From JAHKLT01 sp046197865 (GTDB lineage Archaea; Methanobacteriota; Methanobacteria; Methanobacteriales; Methanobacteriaceae): a stretch of DNA of 64,000 nucleotides. The translations under genes were made by a program, and so were the position numbers. The DNA is taken from NCBI RefSeq assembly GCF_046197865.1, contig NZ_CP166990.1:1612001-1676000 (forward strand). Reading direction: 5' to 3'. The notes beneath the pieces are model-generated. The model saw only the letters and a list, made by a program, of their open reading frames with translations, was not told the DNA's origin and ran no database searches. Shown one piece after another: positions 8,782 through 18,062 of this stretch (positions are counted from its first letter, which is position 1; every line of letters starts with the position of its first letter).

Positions 8782-9936
8782 TCACATTGATTCTACAAAT
8801 TGAGCTAATTGATTTAATGTATTAACTTCATATATTTGAGCACCAGCTTCTTTATAAAGAGATACACAGCTATCAACGATATCCCACTTATTTCTGTCTT
8901 CAGGATTTAAAATAATAACTTTTTTTGAATCTTTAACCATTTCTTCTACTAAATTTACACTAGCAGGAATTCCATTAACTTTAGGTCCTGCCCAATCTCT
9001 ACAATCAGATAACATAATCAAATATGATTTATTATTTAAATTAGCTTTTTTTTGAAAATCTTCAAAAGCTGTATACATATTAGAAGTCCCATGAACCATA
9101 GCATTCTTAAGTCTTTTTTCTCTGACTTTTAAAAAGGCATTAAGTAAATATTCTTCTTTTAAAGCATTAGTAGTTTCAATAACTTTATTATCAAATTCAA
9201 AAGTTCTAGATTTTTTAAATGCAGATTGAGCTGAAAACATTAACATGAAAAACCAGCTACTAATCCATTCACAAGATCCACTAATATCATTTAAAAATAT
9301 ATGTTCATTTTTATGATGTCTAGGTTTAGCTTTAACAAGCTCAAAAGGAACACCTCCATATTTTAAATTAGCTCTAATTGTCTTTCTAATATCAATTTTA
9401 TTATTATTTGCTGAAATTTTCCTGCGAGATCTTTTATTTGCAATTTTACGCCCAAGTCTTTGGCAAATTTCTAACATCCTAGGATCAAATCTATTTAATT
9501 TAGTAAGATCCTTATTTAGTAATTCTCCTTCTTTTTCAAGTTCTGTATGTTCATCTAAAGAAGGCATTCCAGATAATTCTTTAAGTTGTTTATTATTAAC
9601 AATTTCTTTTCTAAAAGATTCTCCTTTATTTTGTTTTTTAATATGATATTTATTAGATTTTACATTTTGTAAAAAAGATTTTGATTTATTTTTATTTTCA
9701 ATATTTTCTTCTTTATTTTCATTTTCTTCTTTAAAAATTTCTTCAAAAATCTTATTAAATTTAGGAATATCATATTTGTCTTTAACATAAACTGATCTTA
9801 AAGCTGTTTTAAGAGTTTGTTTGTCCATACCTTCAAAAAAAGTACAAGCATCAATAGCTGACTGTGTACTTCTAATACTTACAGGTAGGCCTTCCTCTCT
9901 TAATCTTTGAGATAATTCAACAATATTTCCATGCAT
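8782..9936 (-). CDS. VWA-domain CoxE-like protein
   Basis: A 384-residue protein. Residues 70-115 are a charged low-complexity linker. The C-terminal half is a von Willebrand A domain of the CoxE type: the MIDAS motif DxSxS is at D217-S219-S221 (NDISGS), followed by a Thr-containing HGTSNMYT and an SDCRDW segment for the remaining metal ligands. CoxE-type proteins pair with MoxR AAA ATPases to insert metals or remodel protein complexes. The partner ATPase gene is immediately upstream with one base between them. The client is not evident from the neighbourhood. Confidence 0.85.
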   Translation of the reverse strand: MHGNIVELSQRLREEGLPVSIRSTQSAIDACTFFEGMDKQTLKTALRSVYVKDKYDIPKFNKIFEEIFKEENENKEENIENKNKSKSFLQNVKSNKYHIKKQNKGESFRKEIVNNKQLKELSGMPSLDEHTELEKEGELLNKDLTKLNRFDPRMLEICQRLGRKIANKRSRRKISANNNKIDIRKTIRANLKYGGVPFELVKAKPRHHKNEHIFLNDISGSCEWISSWFFMLMFSAQSAFKKSRTFEFDNKVIETTNALKEEYLLNAFLKVREKRLKNAMVHGTSNMYTAFEDFQKKANLNNKSYLIMLSDCRDWAGPKVNGIPASVNLVEEMVKDSKKVIILNPEDRNKWDIVDSCVSLYKEAGAQIYEVNTLNQLAQFVESM

Positions 9937-9937
9937 A

Positions 9938-10789
9938 TTATCTTTCTTTATTAAAAACTTCTTTTAAAACTCTTTTTTTATCAGCTTCAGTTTTAATAAC
10001 AACACCAATACTTTCTTCTAATGCTTCATCTACATTAGAATTATTTAAAGATATAACTGATTTAACCCAATCAACACTGCCCCTAACTGATGGCTTTTTC
10101 ATTAAATTAAATGTTCTAATTCTTTGAACCATAGTTACAACTTTTGATATCAAATCTTCTGATGCATCAGGAAGTTTAGATTTAACAATTTGAATTTCTC
10201 TTTCTTTAGAAGGATATGGAATATATAAATACAAACATCTATCTTTAGTTTCTTCTAAAAGAGTTCTTTGAGAATTAGAAGTTAAAACTACAACTAAATC
10301 ATTATTTAATTGAAATGTTCCTAAATCATTTATTGTAATTTCCTTTTCACCTAAAGCTTGAAGTAAGAAACTTTCAACTTCTTCATCAGCTTTATCAATT
10401 TCATCAATAAGTAAAACAGATGGTTTATCATTCATAAAAGCAGATAACAATGGTCTTTTAATAAAAAAATCTTCATTAAAAATCATAGACTCATTAAATT
10501 CATTGTTTTTAACTGCTTCTAAATGTAAAAGTTGTTTTTGATAATTCCATTCTCCAACAATTTGTTCAAATGTAATTCCTTCATAGCATTGAATTCTAAA
10601 AAACTCTCTACCAAATCCATCAGAAATAACTTTAACTAATTCTGTTTTACCAACACCAGGTGGTCCTTCAATTAAAATAGGTTTTTTAAGAGAAAAAGAA
10701 AGAAATAAAGTAGTAGATATCTCGGAGTTTGGAACATATTTATTTTCCAATAATGCATCGTTTATTTCATTAATACTGACATCTTTCAA
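9938..10789 (-). CDS. MoxR-family AAA ATPase
   Basis: A 283-residue AAA+ ATPase of the MoxR/CoxD group. Walker A GPPGVGKT is at 42-49, Walker B LLIDEIDKAD near 125-134, and sensor I LTSNSQR is present. MoxR ATPases with a VWA partner act as chaperones for metallo-enzyme maturation; here the VWA gene follows at once. The start is a TTG at 10789 with no strong RBS. It is divergent from the pentapeptide-repeat gene, so the 85-base gap holds both promoters. Confidence 0.88.
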   Translation of the reverse strand: MKDVSINEINDALLENKYVPNSEISTTLFLSFSLKKPILIEGPPGVGKTELVKVISDGFGREFFRIQCYEGITFEQIVGEWNYQKQLLHLEAVKNNEFNESMIFNEDFFIKRPLLSAFMNDKPSVLLIDEIDKADEEVESFLLQALGEKEITINDLGTFQLNNDLVVVLTSNSQRTLLEETKDRCLYLYIPYPSKEREIQIVKSKLPDASEDLISKVVTMVQRIRTFNLMKKPSVRGSVDWVKSVISLNNSNVDEALEESIGVVIKTEADKKRVLKEVFNKER

Positions 10790-10874
10790 ATTTTAACATC
10801 CTTAAATATTTATGATAAATTATTTATACTTTCATCATATAATAATTTTACATTTAAAAAAATAAGGTAAAAAC

Positions 10875-11294
10875 ATGAAAAATAATAAAAAAATTGATTT
10901 ATCTGGTAAAGATTTAAGAAATTACGATTTTACAGATATTAATTTTCAAAGAGCTAATTTAAGTTATGCTAATCTTCAAGGTGTTATTATTAAAAATTGT
11001 GATTTTACATGTGCAAATTTTGAAGGTGCAAATTTAAAAAATGCTAATTTAAAAGGAGCTAATCTTCGTGGAGCCAATATGGCCAATTCTAATCTTGAAA
11101 ATACTGATTTATCTGGTTCTGACTTGTCTGGAACTATATTAAAAAATTCTACATTAGATGGTGCAATATTATCACGAGCTTATATTAGGGGAACTGACAT
11201 TAGAGGAGTTAATTTTGAAAAAGTTAACTTAAAAGATACTATTGTTAAACTTGTATATGATGGAGATTATAAAAGAACAAATAATTTAATTTAA
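10875..11294 (+). CDS. Pentapeptide-repeat protein
   Basis: A 139-residue protein made almost wholly of A(D/N)LXX pentapeptide repeats (for example ANLKN, ANLKG, ANLRG, TDLSG), expected to fold as a right-handed beta-helix. There is no signal peptide or membrane segment, so it is probably cytoplasmic. Such proteins sometimes mimic DNA and protect gyrase, but nothing here identifies a target. AAGG precedes the ATG weakly. Its 3' end overlaps the convergent DHPS-related gene by nine bases. Confidence 0.85.
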   Translation: MKNNKKIDLSGKDLRNYDFTDINFQRANLSYANLQGVIIKNCDFTCANFEGANLKNANLKGANLRGANMANSNLENTDLSGSDLSGTILKNSTLDGAILSRAYIRGTDIRGVNFEKVNLKDTIVKLVYDGDYKRTNNLI

Positions 11295-12872
11295 TTTTTT
11301 AAATAAATCAAAATCTTGAACATATTCTTTACCTGTAATCATAGCTATTTCTGCTTTTTGAAGCTCACTTCCCAAATAAGCAGCATGTTCTATTCTTGAA
11401 ATTAATCCTAATTCTATAATTTTATCATAAATTTCTTTAGGATTTTCTCCTTCAATAGAAATATCAGCTTTTACCTTTTTAAAATGAGTAACAATAATTT
11501 TAAAATTATCATAATCTACTCTAATTTTAAAGCTTCCTGCTCTATCAAGTACTAATTTTTCAGATTCTTTTGCTTCGATCATTGGAACTAATTGGCTTTG
11601 CTCATCTAAACCAATAATATCTGATCTTTTATTTTTATCTTTAAAAACAATTAAATCAATTCCTAAGTTTTTAGGGATAGATTTTCTATTTTTAGCTAAA
11701 AACATCATTTTAGAAGCAGTAGCTAGTTCATATACGCTCCCATATGCTTTTCCACTTTCTTCTACTGTAAATAATATTCCGCATCCAAGTTCCATAGCTA
11801 TTCCTGCAAGTAATGCATTTACTCCAACTGAATCTGTATCCATAAGCTCAGTTACATTACCTACACCAAAAAACATAGGATATGGATTAGATGCTCTAAA
11901 TTCTTTTGAAGCTATTATCGAATCAACAATGCTTTTACTATTTACAGGATCTAGAATCAAATCAGAAACAAAATTCAATCCATTGCATTTTTTAATCAAT
12001 TTTTCCATTGATTTTACCCTGTCTTTTGGAGCATGAGGGACTTCTCCTTTAGAATAATTGGTAGGAAGTAAAATAGCTGGAATATTTTTTTCTTTTAGAA
12101 TATCGGTAACTTTATGATAATTTCCCAAATCTAAACTTAAAACTAAATCGATTCCACATTCAGCAGCTTTTATTATTTCTTTTGGATTTAAAGTATCAAT
12201 ACTCAATGGTTTATCCCCAATAATAGGCCTTAGAGTGTTTATTAAATCTGGAATTTTATCTGAATAATCTTCACCTGCAGCCATTCCAATATCAATCATG
12301 TCTGCACCTGAATCTATGTAATGTTTACATTTTTTAATTAAATCTTTTTTTGATAATGATGGAGCATTAGCTATTTCTGCAAGTACTCTTAGTGGAAAAT
12401 CCTCTCCAACTGGAAGATTTTTTATTAAAATATTATTTGGTTTTTTAAGAAGCTCTTCTCTTTTTTTAATATCATTTTCAAAGTTTTCAATAAATTCTAA
12501 TGCTTTTTTCCTTTTTTCTTCTTCAATTAATTTATCAGCAGGTTTTGACTGAGAAAGTTCTATATTTTCAATTAATTCAAGAACCATTAATAAATCTGCA
12601 GCATCTGTTGAACCTTTATAAGTAGGAATACCTAATTTCTCAGCTATTTCAGTAGTATTTTTTCTTATAAGTCCTGGAACTAATATTAAATCAATTTCAT
12701 TTAATTGATTTTCATAATTATCTTTGATTTCTTTAATAATTTTATTTGGAGTCAAAAAAGCAGCAATTTGTGTATCAGCAACATGTATTAATACATTTTC
12801 CTCATTAAAATCTTTCAAAGTATTTTTAATCAATGGATAAGCTAAATTTCCAGTAATTATAAGAATTTTCAT
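11286..12872 (-). CDS. Dihydropteroate synthase-related protein
   Basis: A 528-residue protein of the archaeal DHPS-related family. Residues 1-150 form a distinct N-terminal domain. Residues about 150-400 are a TIM barrel with DHPS-like features (IDSGADMIDIGMAAGEDY, PLSIDT and a later GVGNVTEL). The C-terminal 120 residues are an extra domain. Methanogens make tetrahydromethanopterin, so a pterin-related role is reasonable, but these proteins are not proven dihydropteroate synthases. No Shine-Dalgarno sequence is seen, and a TATA-like ATATATAAAG stretch lies roughly 15-30 bases before the ATG, so the transcript may be leaderless. Confidence 0.85.
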   Translation of the reverse strand: MKILIITGNLAYPLIKNTLKDFNEENVLIHVADTQIAAFLTPNKIIKEIKDNYENQLNEIDLILVPGLIRKNTTEIAEKLGIPTYKGSTDAADLLMVLELIENIELSQSKPADKLIEEEKRKKALEFIENFENDIKKREELLKKPNNILIKNLPVGEDFPLRVLAEIANAPSLSKKDLIKKCKHYIDSGADMIDIGMAAGEDYSDKIPDLINTLRPIIGDKPLSIDTLNPKEIIKAAECGIDLVLSLDLGNYHKVTDILKEKNIPAILLPTNYSKGEVPHAPKDRVKSMEKLIKKCNGLNFVSDLILDPVNSKSIVDSIIASKEFRASNPYPMFFGVGNVTELMDTDSVGVNALLAGIAMELGCGILFTVEESGKAYGSVYELATASKMMFLAKNRKSIPKNLGIDLIVFKDKNKRSDIIGLDEQSQLVPMIEAKESEKLVLDRAGSFKIRVDYDNFKIIVTHFKKVKADISIEGENPKEIYDKIIELGLISRIEHAAYLGSELQKAEIAMITGKEYVQDFDLFKKLN

Positions 12873-13069
12873 AATAAGAATTATAAACTTTATATATTAA
12901 ATAATCTTCTCATATTAAGAATTTCTTTTAAATAGTAAATTATTATATAAGTAGATAAAAATTTTAAAAAAAATATATTGATATTAAACAAAAATAAGGT
13001 TTTTTTATAAAAATAATTAATAAAACTAAAAATTCATTTAAAACATATAAATTTATTCAAATATAAAGC

Positions 13070-13078
13070 TTTATATAT
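13070..13078 (+). promoter_or_regulatory. TATA box of the por operon
   Basis: TTTATATAT preceded by an A-rich AAAGC stretch that could act as BRE, about 50 bases before the porG ATG at 13128. It is the best promoter match in the 255-base gap ahead of the operon. Transcription would start roughly 25 bases downstream, leaving a short leader with the RBS GGAGGA. Confidence 0.6.
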
Positions 13079-13127
13079 TTTGTAAATTATAATGATTATA
13101 CATGATAGATATATGGAGGAAAGACAT

Positions 13128-13652
13128 ATGATTGAAATTCGCTTTCATGGACGTGGCGGCCAAGGAGCTGTTACTGCTGCAGAAATTTTAGCGAAAGCAG
13201 CATTTAAAGATGGAAAATATGCACAAGCATTTCCATTTTTCGGAGTAGAAAGAAGAGGTGCTCCTGTAATGGCTTTTACAAGAATTGATGATAAGCCAAT
13301 ACGTGTTAGATACCAAGTATACAATCCAGACCATGTTTTAGTATTAGATGATGGTTTAACTAGTGTTGTAGATGTTTTCTCAGGATTAAAGGAAGACGGT
13401 GATGTTATTATCAATATTAATAAGAAATTTGAAAATAATGATAATAAATCAGTTTATGAAATTGATGCAACCGGTATTGCTCTAGATACATTAGGAGTTA
13501 ATATTGTTAATACTATAATTTTAGGCTATTTTGCTAAGAAAACTGGCGAAGTGAGTATTGAATCAATTATTGAAGTCATAAAAGAAGTTTTCCCAGGAAC
13601 AATGGGAGAAAAGAATGCAAAAGCGACTATGGAAGCTTATAATATGGCTTAA
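13128..13652 (+). CDS. porG: Pyruvate:ferredoxin oxidoreductase gamma subunit
   Basis: A 174-residue gamma subunit of the four-subunit archaeal enzyme that interconverts acetyl-CoA plus CO2 and pyruvate with ferredoxin. The opening [20 protein letters not shown] is the diagnostic gamma-subunit motif, followed by [12 protein letters not shown] start it at the ATG at 13128 rather than 13092: GGAGGA lies at 13115-13120 with seven bases of spacing, and the family motif then follows directly. In methanogens the enzyme works mainly in the pyruvate-making direction for carbon assimilation. First gene of porGDABEF. Confidence 0.96.
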
Positions 13653-13671
13653 TTAAAAAAGGTGATTATTA

Positions 13672-13914
13672 ATGGTATCAGTTGGCTGTGTTATAAAAAC
13701 ACCAGGGAGCAGTAAAAGTAACAAAACTGGAAGTTGGAGAACTTTCAAACCTGTTCTCGATAAAGAAAAATGTATTGATTGTGATCAATGCGTGATGTTT
13801 TGTCCAGACGCATCTGTAAACAAAGATCATGACATTAATTATGATTATTGTAAAGGCTGTGGAATCTGCGCTGCAGAATGTCCAGTAAAAGCTATTAAAA
13901 TGGTTAAAGAATAA
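13672..13914 (+). CDS. porD: Pyruvate:ferredoxin oxidoreductase delta subunit (2[4Fe-4S])
   Basis: An 80-residue ferredoxin-like subunit with two complete CxxCxxCxxxC motifs (CIDCDQCVMFC and CKGCGICAAEC), each followed by proline, to bind two [4Fe-4S] clusters. The N-terminal segment with GSWRTFKPVLD is typical of PorD. It passes electrons from the thiamine centre to external ferredoxin. GGTGA is upstream, 20 bases after porG. Confidence 0.96.
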   Translation: MVSVGCVIKTPGSSKSNKTGSWRTFKPVLDKEKCIDCDQCVMFCPDASVNKDHDINYDYCKGCGICAAECPVKAIKMVKE

Positions 13915-13928
13915 ATAGGAGAAATTAA

Positions 13929-15077
13929 ATGACAAAAGAAATAATGACCGCTAATAAAGCTGTTGCAGAAGCTGCTAAATTAGCTAGACCGCAAGTTATT
14001 CCTGTTTTTCCAATCACTCCCCAAACATCAATTTCAGAATATTTAGCACAATATGTTGCTGATAAAGATCTTGATGCTGAGTATATTAAAGTTGAATCAG
14101 AACACAGTGCTATAAGTGCATCAGTTGGAGCGAGTGGTGCAGGAGTTAGAGTATTTACTGCAACATCTTCTCAAGGATTAATGTTAATGCATGAAATTTT
14201 ATTTGCAGCTGCAGGTATGAGATTACCAATAGTTATGGCAGATGCTAATAGATCTATTTCAGCACCATTAAGTATTTGGAATGATCAACAAGATTCAATA
14301 TCCCAAAGAGATGCTGGATGGTTACATACCTATGTTGAAGATGCGCAAGAAGCATTGGATTCTACATTAATGGCATATAAAATTTCAGAAAACCATGATG
14401 TATTATTACCTTCCATGGTTTGTTTAGATGGGTTCATATTAACTCATACTGTTGAACCAGTAGATTTACCTAATCAAGAAGATGTAGATAAATTTTTACC
14501 TCCATATCAACCTAAAGAAGCATTCCTTGATCCAAAAGAACCAATGTCTATTGGAACATTAGCAGATCCAAATTATTATTTTGAAGCAAGATATGCAATG
14601 GAAATAGCTATGGAAAAATCAATGCAAATCATAAAAGATACTTGTAAAGAATTTGAAGAAATCTTTGGAAGAAAATATGATGTAGTTGAAAATTACAAAT
14701 GTGATGATGCAGAAATTGTATTTGTATCTATGGGTTCTCTTTGTAGTACTCTTAAAGTAATGGTAGATGAATTAAGAGAAAAAGGCGAAAAAGTAGGTCT
14801 TTTGAAAATCAGAGTTTATAGACCATTCCCTGTTGAGGACATTAAAGAAGTTACTAAAAATTGTGAAAAATTAGCTATTATTGAAAAAGATATCAGTTTT
14901 GGTATGGGTGGAGCATTATACTTAGATTTCAAAGCAAAAATTGATAAAGAAACTTATGGCTTCATTGTAGGATTAGGAGGAAGAGATATAACTCCAGAAA
15001 CAATTAATGAAGTTTATGAAAAAACTAAAAACCCTGTAAAAGATGTAAACTGGGTTGGACTCAAGGAGGGCAATTAA
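13929..15077 (+). CDS. porA: Pyruvate:ferredoxin oxidoreductase alpha subunit
   Basis: A 382-residue alpha subunit. Family features are the N-terminal NKAVAEAAKLARPQVIPVFPITPQT segment (seen around residues 8-32), ESEHSAISASVGASGAGVR (about 53-71) and a TSSQGLMLMHE stretch. The C-terminal part carries the transketolase-C-like domain (VFVSMGSLCST). It forms the catalytic heterodimer core with PorB. RBS AGGAGA precedes the ATG, and its stop abuts the porB ATG without a gap. Confidence 0.96.
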   Translation: MTKEIMTANKAVAEAAKLARPQVIPVFPITPQTSISEYLAQYVADKDLDAEYIKVESEHSAISASVGASGAGVRVFTATSSQGLMLMHEILFAAAGMRLPIVMADANRSISAPLSIWNDQQDSISQRDAGWLHTYVEDAQEALDSTLMAYKISENHDVLLPSMVCLDGFILTHTVEPVDLPNQEDVDKFLPPYQPKEAFLDPKEPMSIGTLADPNYYFEARYAMEIAMEKSMQIIKDTCKEFEEIFGRKYDVVENYKCDDAEIVFVSMGSLCSTLKVMVDELREKGEKVGLLKIRVYRPFPVEDIKEVTKNCEKLAIIEKDISFGMGGALYLDFKAKIDKETYGFIVGLGGRDITPETINEVYEKTKNPVKDVNWVGLKEGN

Positions 15078-15944
15078 ATGAATTTACCTGAAGAAGAATT
15101 GTTATCATCCGGTCATAGAGGATGTGCAGGTTGTGGAGCTTCTATTGGAGTTAGACTTGCTCTTAAAGCATTAGGTAGAAATACTGTAGCTATTTCTGCA
15201 ACAGGATGTTTAGAAGTTATGACTACTCCTTACCCTGAAACCGCTTGGGAAATTCCATGGATACATGTTGCTTTTGAAAATGCAGGAGCAGTAGCTTCTG
15301 GTGTTGAAAGCGCTTTAAAAATTCAAGGAAAAGAAGATGTTAATGTTGTAGCATTTGGTGGTGACGGAGGAACAGTCGATATAGGTTTACAATCATTATC
15401 AGGAGCTATGGAACGTGGACACAATTTATTATACATTTGTTATGATAATGAGGCATATATGAATACAGGAATTCAAAGAAGTGCATCTACTCCTTTTGGT
15501 GCTTCTACTACCACATCCCCTAAAGGAAAATATAGTTTTGGAGAAGATAAACCTAAAAAGAACATGCCAATGATTATGGCAGCACATGGAATTCCATATG
15601 TAGCTACAGCTTCAATTTCTTATCCACAAGATTTTATGAGAAAAGTAAAAAAAGCTGCTGAAATTGATGGTCCTGCATATATTCATTTAAATCAACCATG
15701 TACTACTGGTTGGGGATATGATCCTTCAAAAACCATCGAAATGGGAAGGTTAGCTGTTGAAACTGGTTTCTGGCCATTGTATGAAATTGAAAATGGTGAA
15801 TTTAATCTTACTTATAAACCTCTTGAAAGAAAACCTGTTAGTGAATACTTAGAAGCACAAAAAAGATTCAAACATCTTCAAGACAAAGAAAAAGAAGAAA
15901 TTCAAAAATATATTGACTTCCAGTGCAAGGAATTCGGATTATAA
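15078..15944 (+). CDS. porB: Pyruvate:ferredoxin oxidoreductase beta subunit (TPP-binding)
   Basis: A 288-residue beta subunit with the thiamine pyrophosphate site: GDGGTVDIGLQSLSGA through CYDNEAYMNTG (the GDG...N motif, about residues 95-135). Cluster-ligating cysteines include the N-terminal GCAGCG pair, and a later cysteine at QPCTTGW. It begins directly at the porA stop, with AAGGAGGG inside the porA 3' end as RBS, so the two are translationally coupled. Confidence 0.96.
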   Translation: MNLPEEELLSSGHRGCAGCGASIGVRLALKALGRNTVAISATGCLEVMTTPYPETAWEIPWIHVAFENAGAVASGVESALKIQGKEDVNVVAFGGDGGTVDIGLQSLSGAMERGHNLLYICYDNEAYMNTGIQRSASTPFGASTTTSPKGKYSFGEDKPKKNMPMIMAAHGIPYVATASISYPQDFMRKVKKAAEIDGPAYIHLNQPCTTGWGYDPSKTIEMGRLAVETGFWPLYEIENGEFNLTYKPLERKPVSEYLEAQKRFKHLQDKEKEEIQKYIDFQCKEFGL

Positions 15945-15953
15945 GGTGGAACC

Positions 15954-16445
15954 ATGGAAAAAATTTTTGTTCAAAAAGATTTATGTGATGGCTGTTTAGA
16001 TTGTGTAAATGCATGTACATCTATTCACCAAGGTTCTAGAATTAAAATTTTAGATATTGATGATAATTACTATTCCATTGTTTGTCAACAATGTGAAAAT
16101 GCTCCATGTAAAAAGATTTGTCCAACAGAAGCAATCGATGACATGGGAGTAGATGAAAACAAATGTATTGGTTGTGGATTATGTCAAATCATATGTCCTT
16201 TTGGATCTATAACTATTGAAAAAGTAGCACAAAAATGTAATATGTGTGCAGATACAGGACAAGAACCAGCTTGTATTGCAGCATGTTCTAAAAGAGCTAT
16301 TTCAAAAATGGATGCTGATTCCATTATTCAAGAAAATCAGAAGAAATACATTGAAAAACTTACAGGAGCTAATGAAAAAATATCTCCTAAAAAGTTTATG
16401 GACTTAATTACTTCAGATTCTAAAGCTAGTAAAGATTTAGAGTGA
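15954..16445 (+). CDS. porE: Por-associated iron-sulfur protein PorE
   Basis: A 163-residue polyferredoxin-like protein with several cysteine motifs (CDGCLDCVNAC, CQQCENAPCKKIC, CIGCGLCQIIC and a C-rich CNMCADTGQEPAC), resembling the HycB/CooF family. PorE is known from Methanobacteriales por operons as an accessory iron-sulfur protein whose exact electron partner is not established. RBS GGTGGA is upstream. It lies between porB and porF. Confidence 0.92.
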   Translation: MEKIFVQKDLCDGCLDCVNACTSIHQGSRIKILDIDDNYYSIVCQQCENAPCKKICPTEAIDDMGVDENKCIGCGLCQIICPFGSITIEKVAQKCNMCADTGQEPACIAACSKRAISKMDADSIIQENQKKYIEKLTGANEKISPKKFMDLITSDSKASKDLE

Positions 16446-16449
16446 AATA

Positions 16450-16830
16450 ATGAGTGGAATTTCAGTTAATCCCAATAAATGCATTGATTGCTCAATATGT
16501 GAAAGGTCTTGTCCTAGTAATTCCATTAAAGTAAAAGATGGTGTACCATTATTTTGTATGAATTGTGAACCAGATAAGGCAAATTGTCTTAAAATTTGCC
16601 CAACTGGTGCTATTGAATCCCTTGGTGGAGCAATCATATTAAATAAAGAAAAGTGTAATGGATGTGGAGCATGTCAAGATGTTTGTCCAATTGGTGCAAT
16701 AGATATTGGTAAAAATAGTGCAAATAAATGCAATTTTTGTGTTGGTAAAGATACAAAAGAATGTGTTGAATCTTGTCCTACTAATGCTTTAACTGATGAT
16801 GAAAACACAATTTCTGAAACAAGTAGCTAA
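16450..16830 (+). CDS. porF: Por-associated iron-sulfur protein PorF
   Basis: A 126-residue protein with cysteine motifs CIDCSICERSC, CMNCEPDKANCLKIC, CNGCGACQDVC and CNFCVGKDTKECVESC, similar in layout to PorE and probably a paralogue. It is the last gene of porGDABEF and ends inside a hairpin terminator. Its role is likely electron relay between the oxidoreductase and a ferredoxin pool or hydrogenase; this is inferred from context. Confidence 0.9.
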   Translation: MSGISVNPNKCIDCSICERSCPSNSIKVKDGVPLFCMNCEPDKANCLKICPTGAIESLGGAIILNKEKCNGCGACQDVCPIGAIDIGKNSANKCNFCVGKDTKECVESCPTNALTDDENTISETSS

Positions 16831-16858
16831 TTTTTAAATAGCTACATTTTTATTTTTT
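16823..16858 (+). terminator. Hairpin plus T-run at the end of the por operon
   Basis: GTAGCTA (16823-16829) and TAGCTAC (16839-16845) form a perfect 7-bp stem around nine bases, followed by a T-rich run to 16858. The stem overlaps the porF stop codon. Archaea mostly terminate at T-runs alone, so the T-run is the firmer part of the call. Confidence 0.6.
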
Positions 16859-16863
16859 AAATA

Positions 16864-17133
16864 ATGCTTATGAAATACAAAGCTAAAATAGAAATAATAT
16901 TTGCAGTAATCATATTAGCGATTACTACACTATTTTTATTAACTAATCAATTAGCAATAAAAACAAATCAAAGGATATTTCCAATAATAATAGCAATATT
17001 AGGCTTATTAACAAATATTGTAATATTATGGCCTGAAAAATATAAAAAAAAGTCCAAAATATCTATTGTTATATCAATAATAACAATTATCTTTTTAATG
17101 TTATGTATTATAATCATAAATGATTTTATTTAA
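16864..17133 (+). CDS. Small membrane protein, unknown function
   Basis: An 89-residue protein with three hydrophobic segments (about 9-27, 36-53 and 64-87) separated by short basic loops such as PEKYKKKS. I recognise no family. It starts at ATG 16864 (an ATG two codons later is equally possible) and has no clear RBS. It lies after the por terminator and may have its own weak promoter. Confidence 0.55.
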   Translation: MLMKYKAKIEIIFAVIILAITTLFLLTNQLAIKTNQRIFPIIIAILGLLTNIVILWPEKYKKKSKISIVISIITIIFLMLCIIIINDFI

Positions 17134-17205
17134 ATTATTATTTTAATAAATAATAAATACTTATTTTTACATAAATTTAATTAATTAATTTTCAAAGGTT
17201 AGATT

Positions 17206-18048
17206 TTGATTAGTGAAGAAACTATTATAGAAACTGTATCTGAACTTTATAAAAAAGCTGTCATAGAACTTGGTGAAGATGTAAAAATATCACTTGAAGG
17301 TGCACTTAAAAGTGAAGATAATGAACTTGGTCAGTTAAATATTGAAGCTATTTTGAAAAATATTGAACTTGCTGAGAAAAATAATATTCCGATGTGTCAA
17401 GATACAGGACTACCTGTTGTTTTTGTTAAACTTGGAAATGTTGAAGTTCAAAATCTTAAAGAATCTATTGAAAAGGGAATTATAAAAGCTACTGAAGAAG
17501 TTCCACTTAGACCAAACATTGTAGATCCTATAAACAGGAAAAACACTAATAATAACATTGGAAATTATATTCCTCCAATCGATATTGAGTTAATTGATTC
17601 AGATTACTTAGAAATAACTATTTTTCCAAAAGGTTTTGGCTCTGAAAACAATAATGCGCTTAAAATGGCATTACCTAGTGAAGGAATTAAAGGAATTAGT
17701 GATTTTGTAGTTGAAACAGTTTTAAAAGCTAAAGGTAAACCATGCCCTCCAACTGTAATAGGTGTTGGAATTGGTGGAACATCAGATTTAGCTATGAAAC
17801 TAGCAAAAAAAGCATTATTAAATGATATCACATCAGAAAATCCTGATAGTGAATTAAATGAATTAGAAAAAGAAATTAAAGAAAAAATTAATTCTTCAGG
17901 AATAGGACCAATGGGTCTTGGTGGTAAAACAACTACACTAGCAGTAAAATGTATAAAAGCTGATACCCATACTGCAGGTTTGCCTATTGGAGTATGTATC
18001 CAATGTTGGGCAAATAGGCATGCAACAAAAAAGATATATGATAAATAG
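17206..18048 (+). CDS. fumA: Fumarate hydratase, class I, alpha subunit
   Basis: A 280-residue alpha subunit of the heteromeric [4Fe-4S] fumarase that interconverts fumarate and malate in the reductive branch of the incomplete citric acid cycle. Cluster cysteines are seen in MCQDTGLP, GKPCPPTVIGVGIGGT and GVCIQCWANRH. The family length is right. Tartrate dehydratase alpha is homologous and cannot be excluded. The start is a TTG at 17206 preceded by AAAGGT. The beta subunit is not in this window. Confidence 0.9.
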   Translation: MISEETIIETVSELYKKAVIELGEDVKISLEGALKSEDNELGQLNIEAILKNIELAEKNNIPMCQDTGLPVVFVKLGNVEVQNLKESIEKGIIKATEEVPLRPNIVDPINRKNTNNNIGNYIPPIDIELIDSDYLEITIFPKGFGSENNNALKMALPSEGIKGISDFVVETVLKAKGKPCPPTVIGVGIGGTSDLAMKLAKKALLNDITSENPDSELNELEKEIKEKINSSGIGPMGLGGKTTTLAVKCIKADTHTAGLPIGVCIQCWANRHATKKIYDK

Positions 18049-18062
18049 AATAGCTATTCTAT
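18045..18062. terminator. 18-bp perfect palindrome between convergent fumA and phoU
   Basis: ATAGAATAGCTATTCTAT is a perfect palindrome that contains the stop codons of both convergent genes. It would form a hairpin in either transcript and probably serves as a bidirectional end signal or transcription block. Confidence 0.5.

Noticed and set aside
8782..10789. CO dehydrogenase (cox) maturation locus
   Set aside because: The VWA/MoxR pair resembles CoxE/CoxD, but no coxMSL genes are nearby.
13145..13414. Minus-strand frame inside porG
   Set aside because: Antisense shadow of a well-identified gene.
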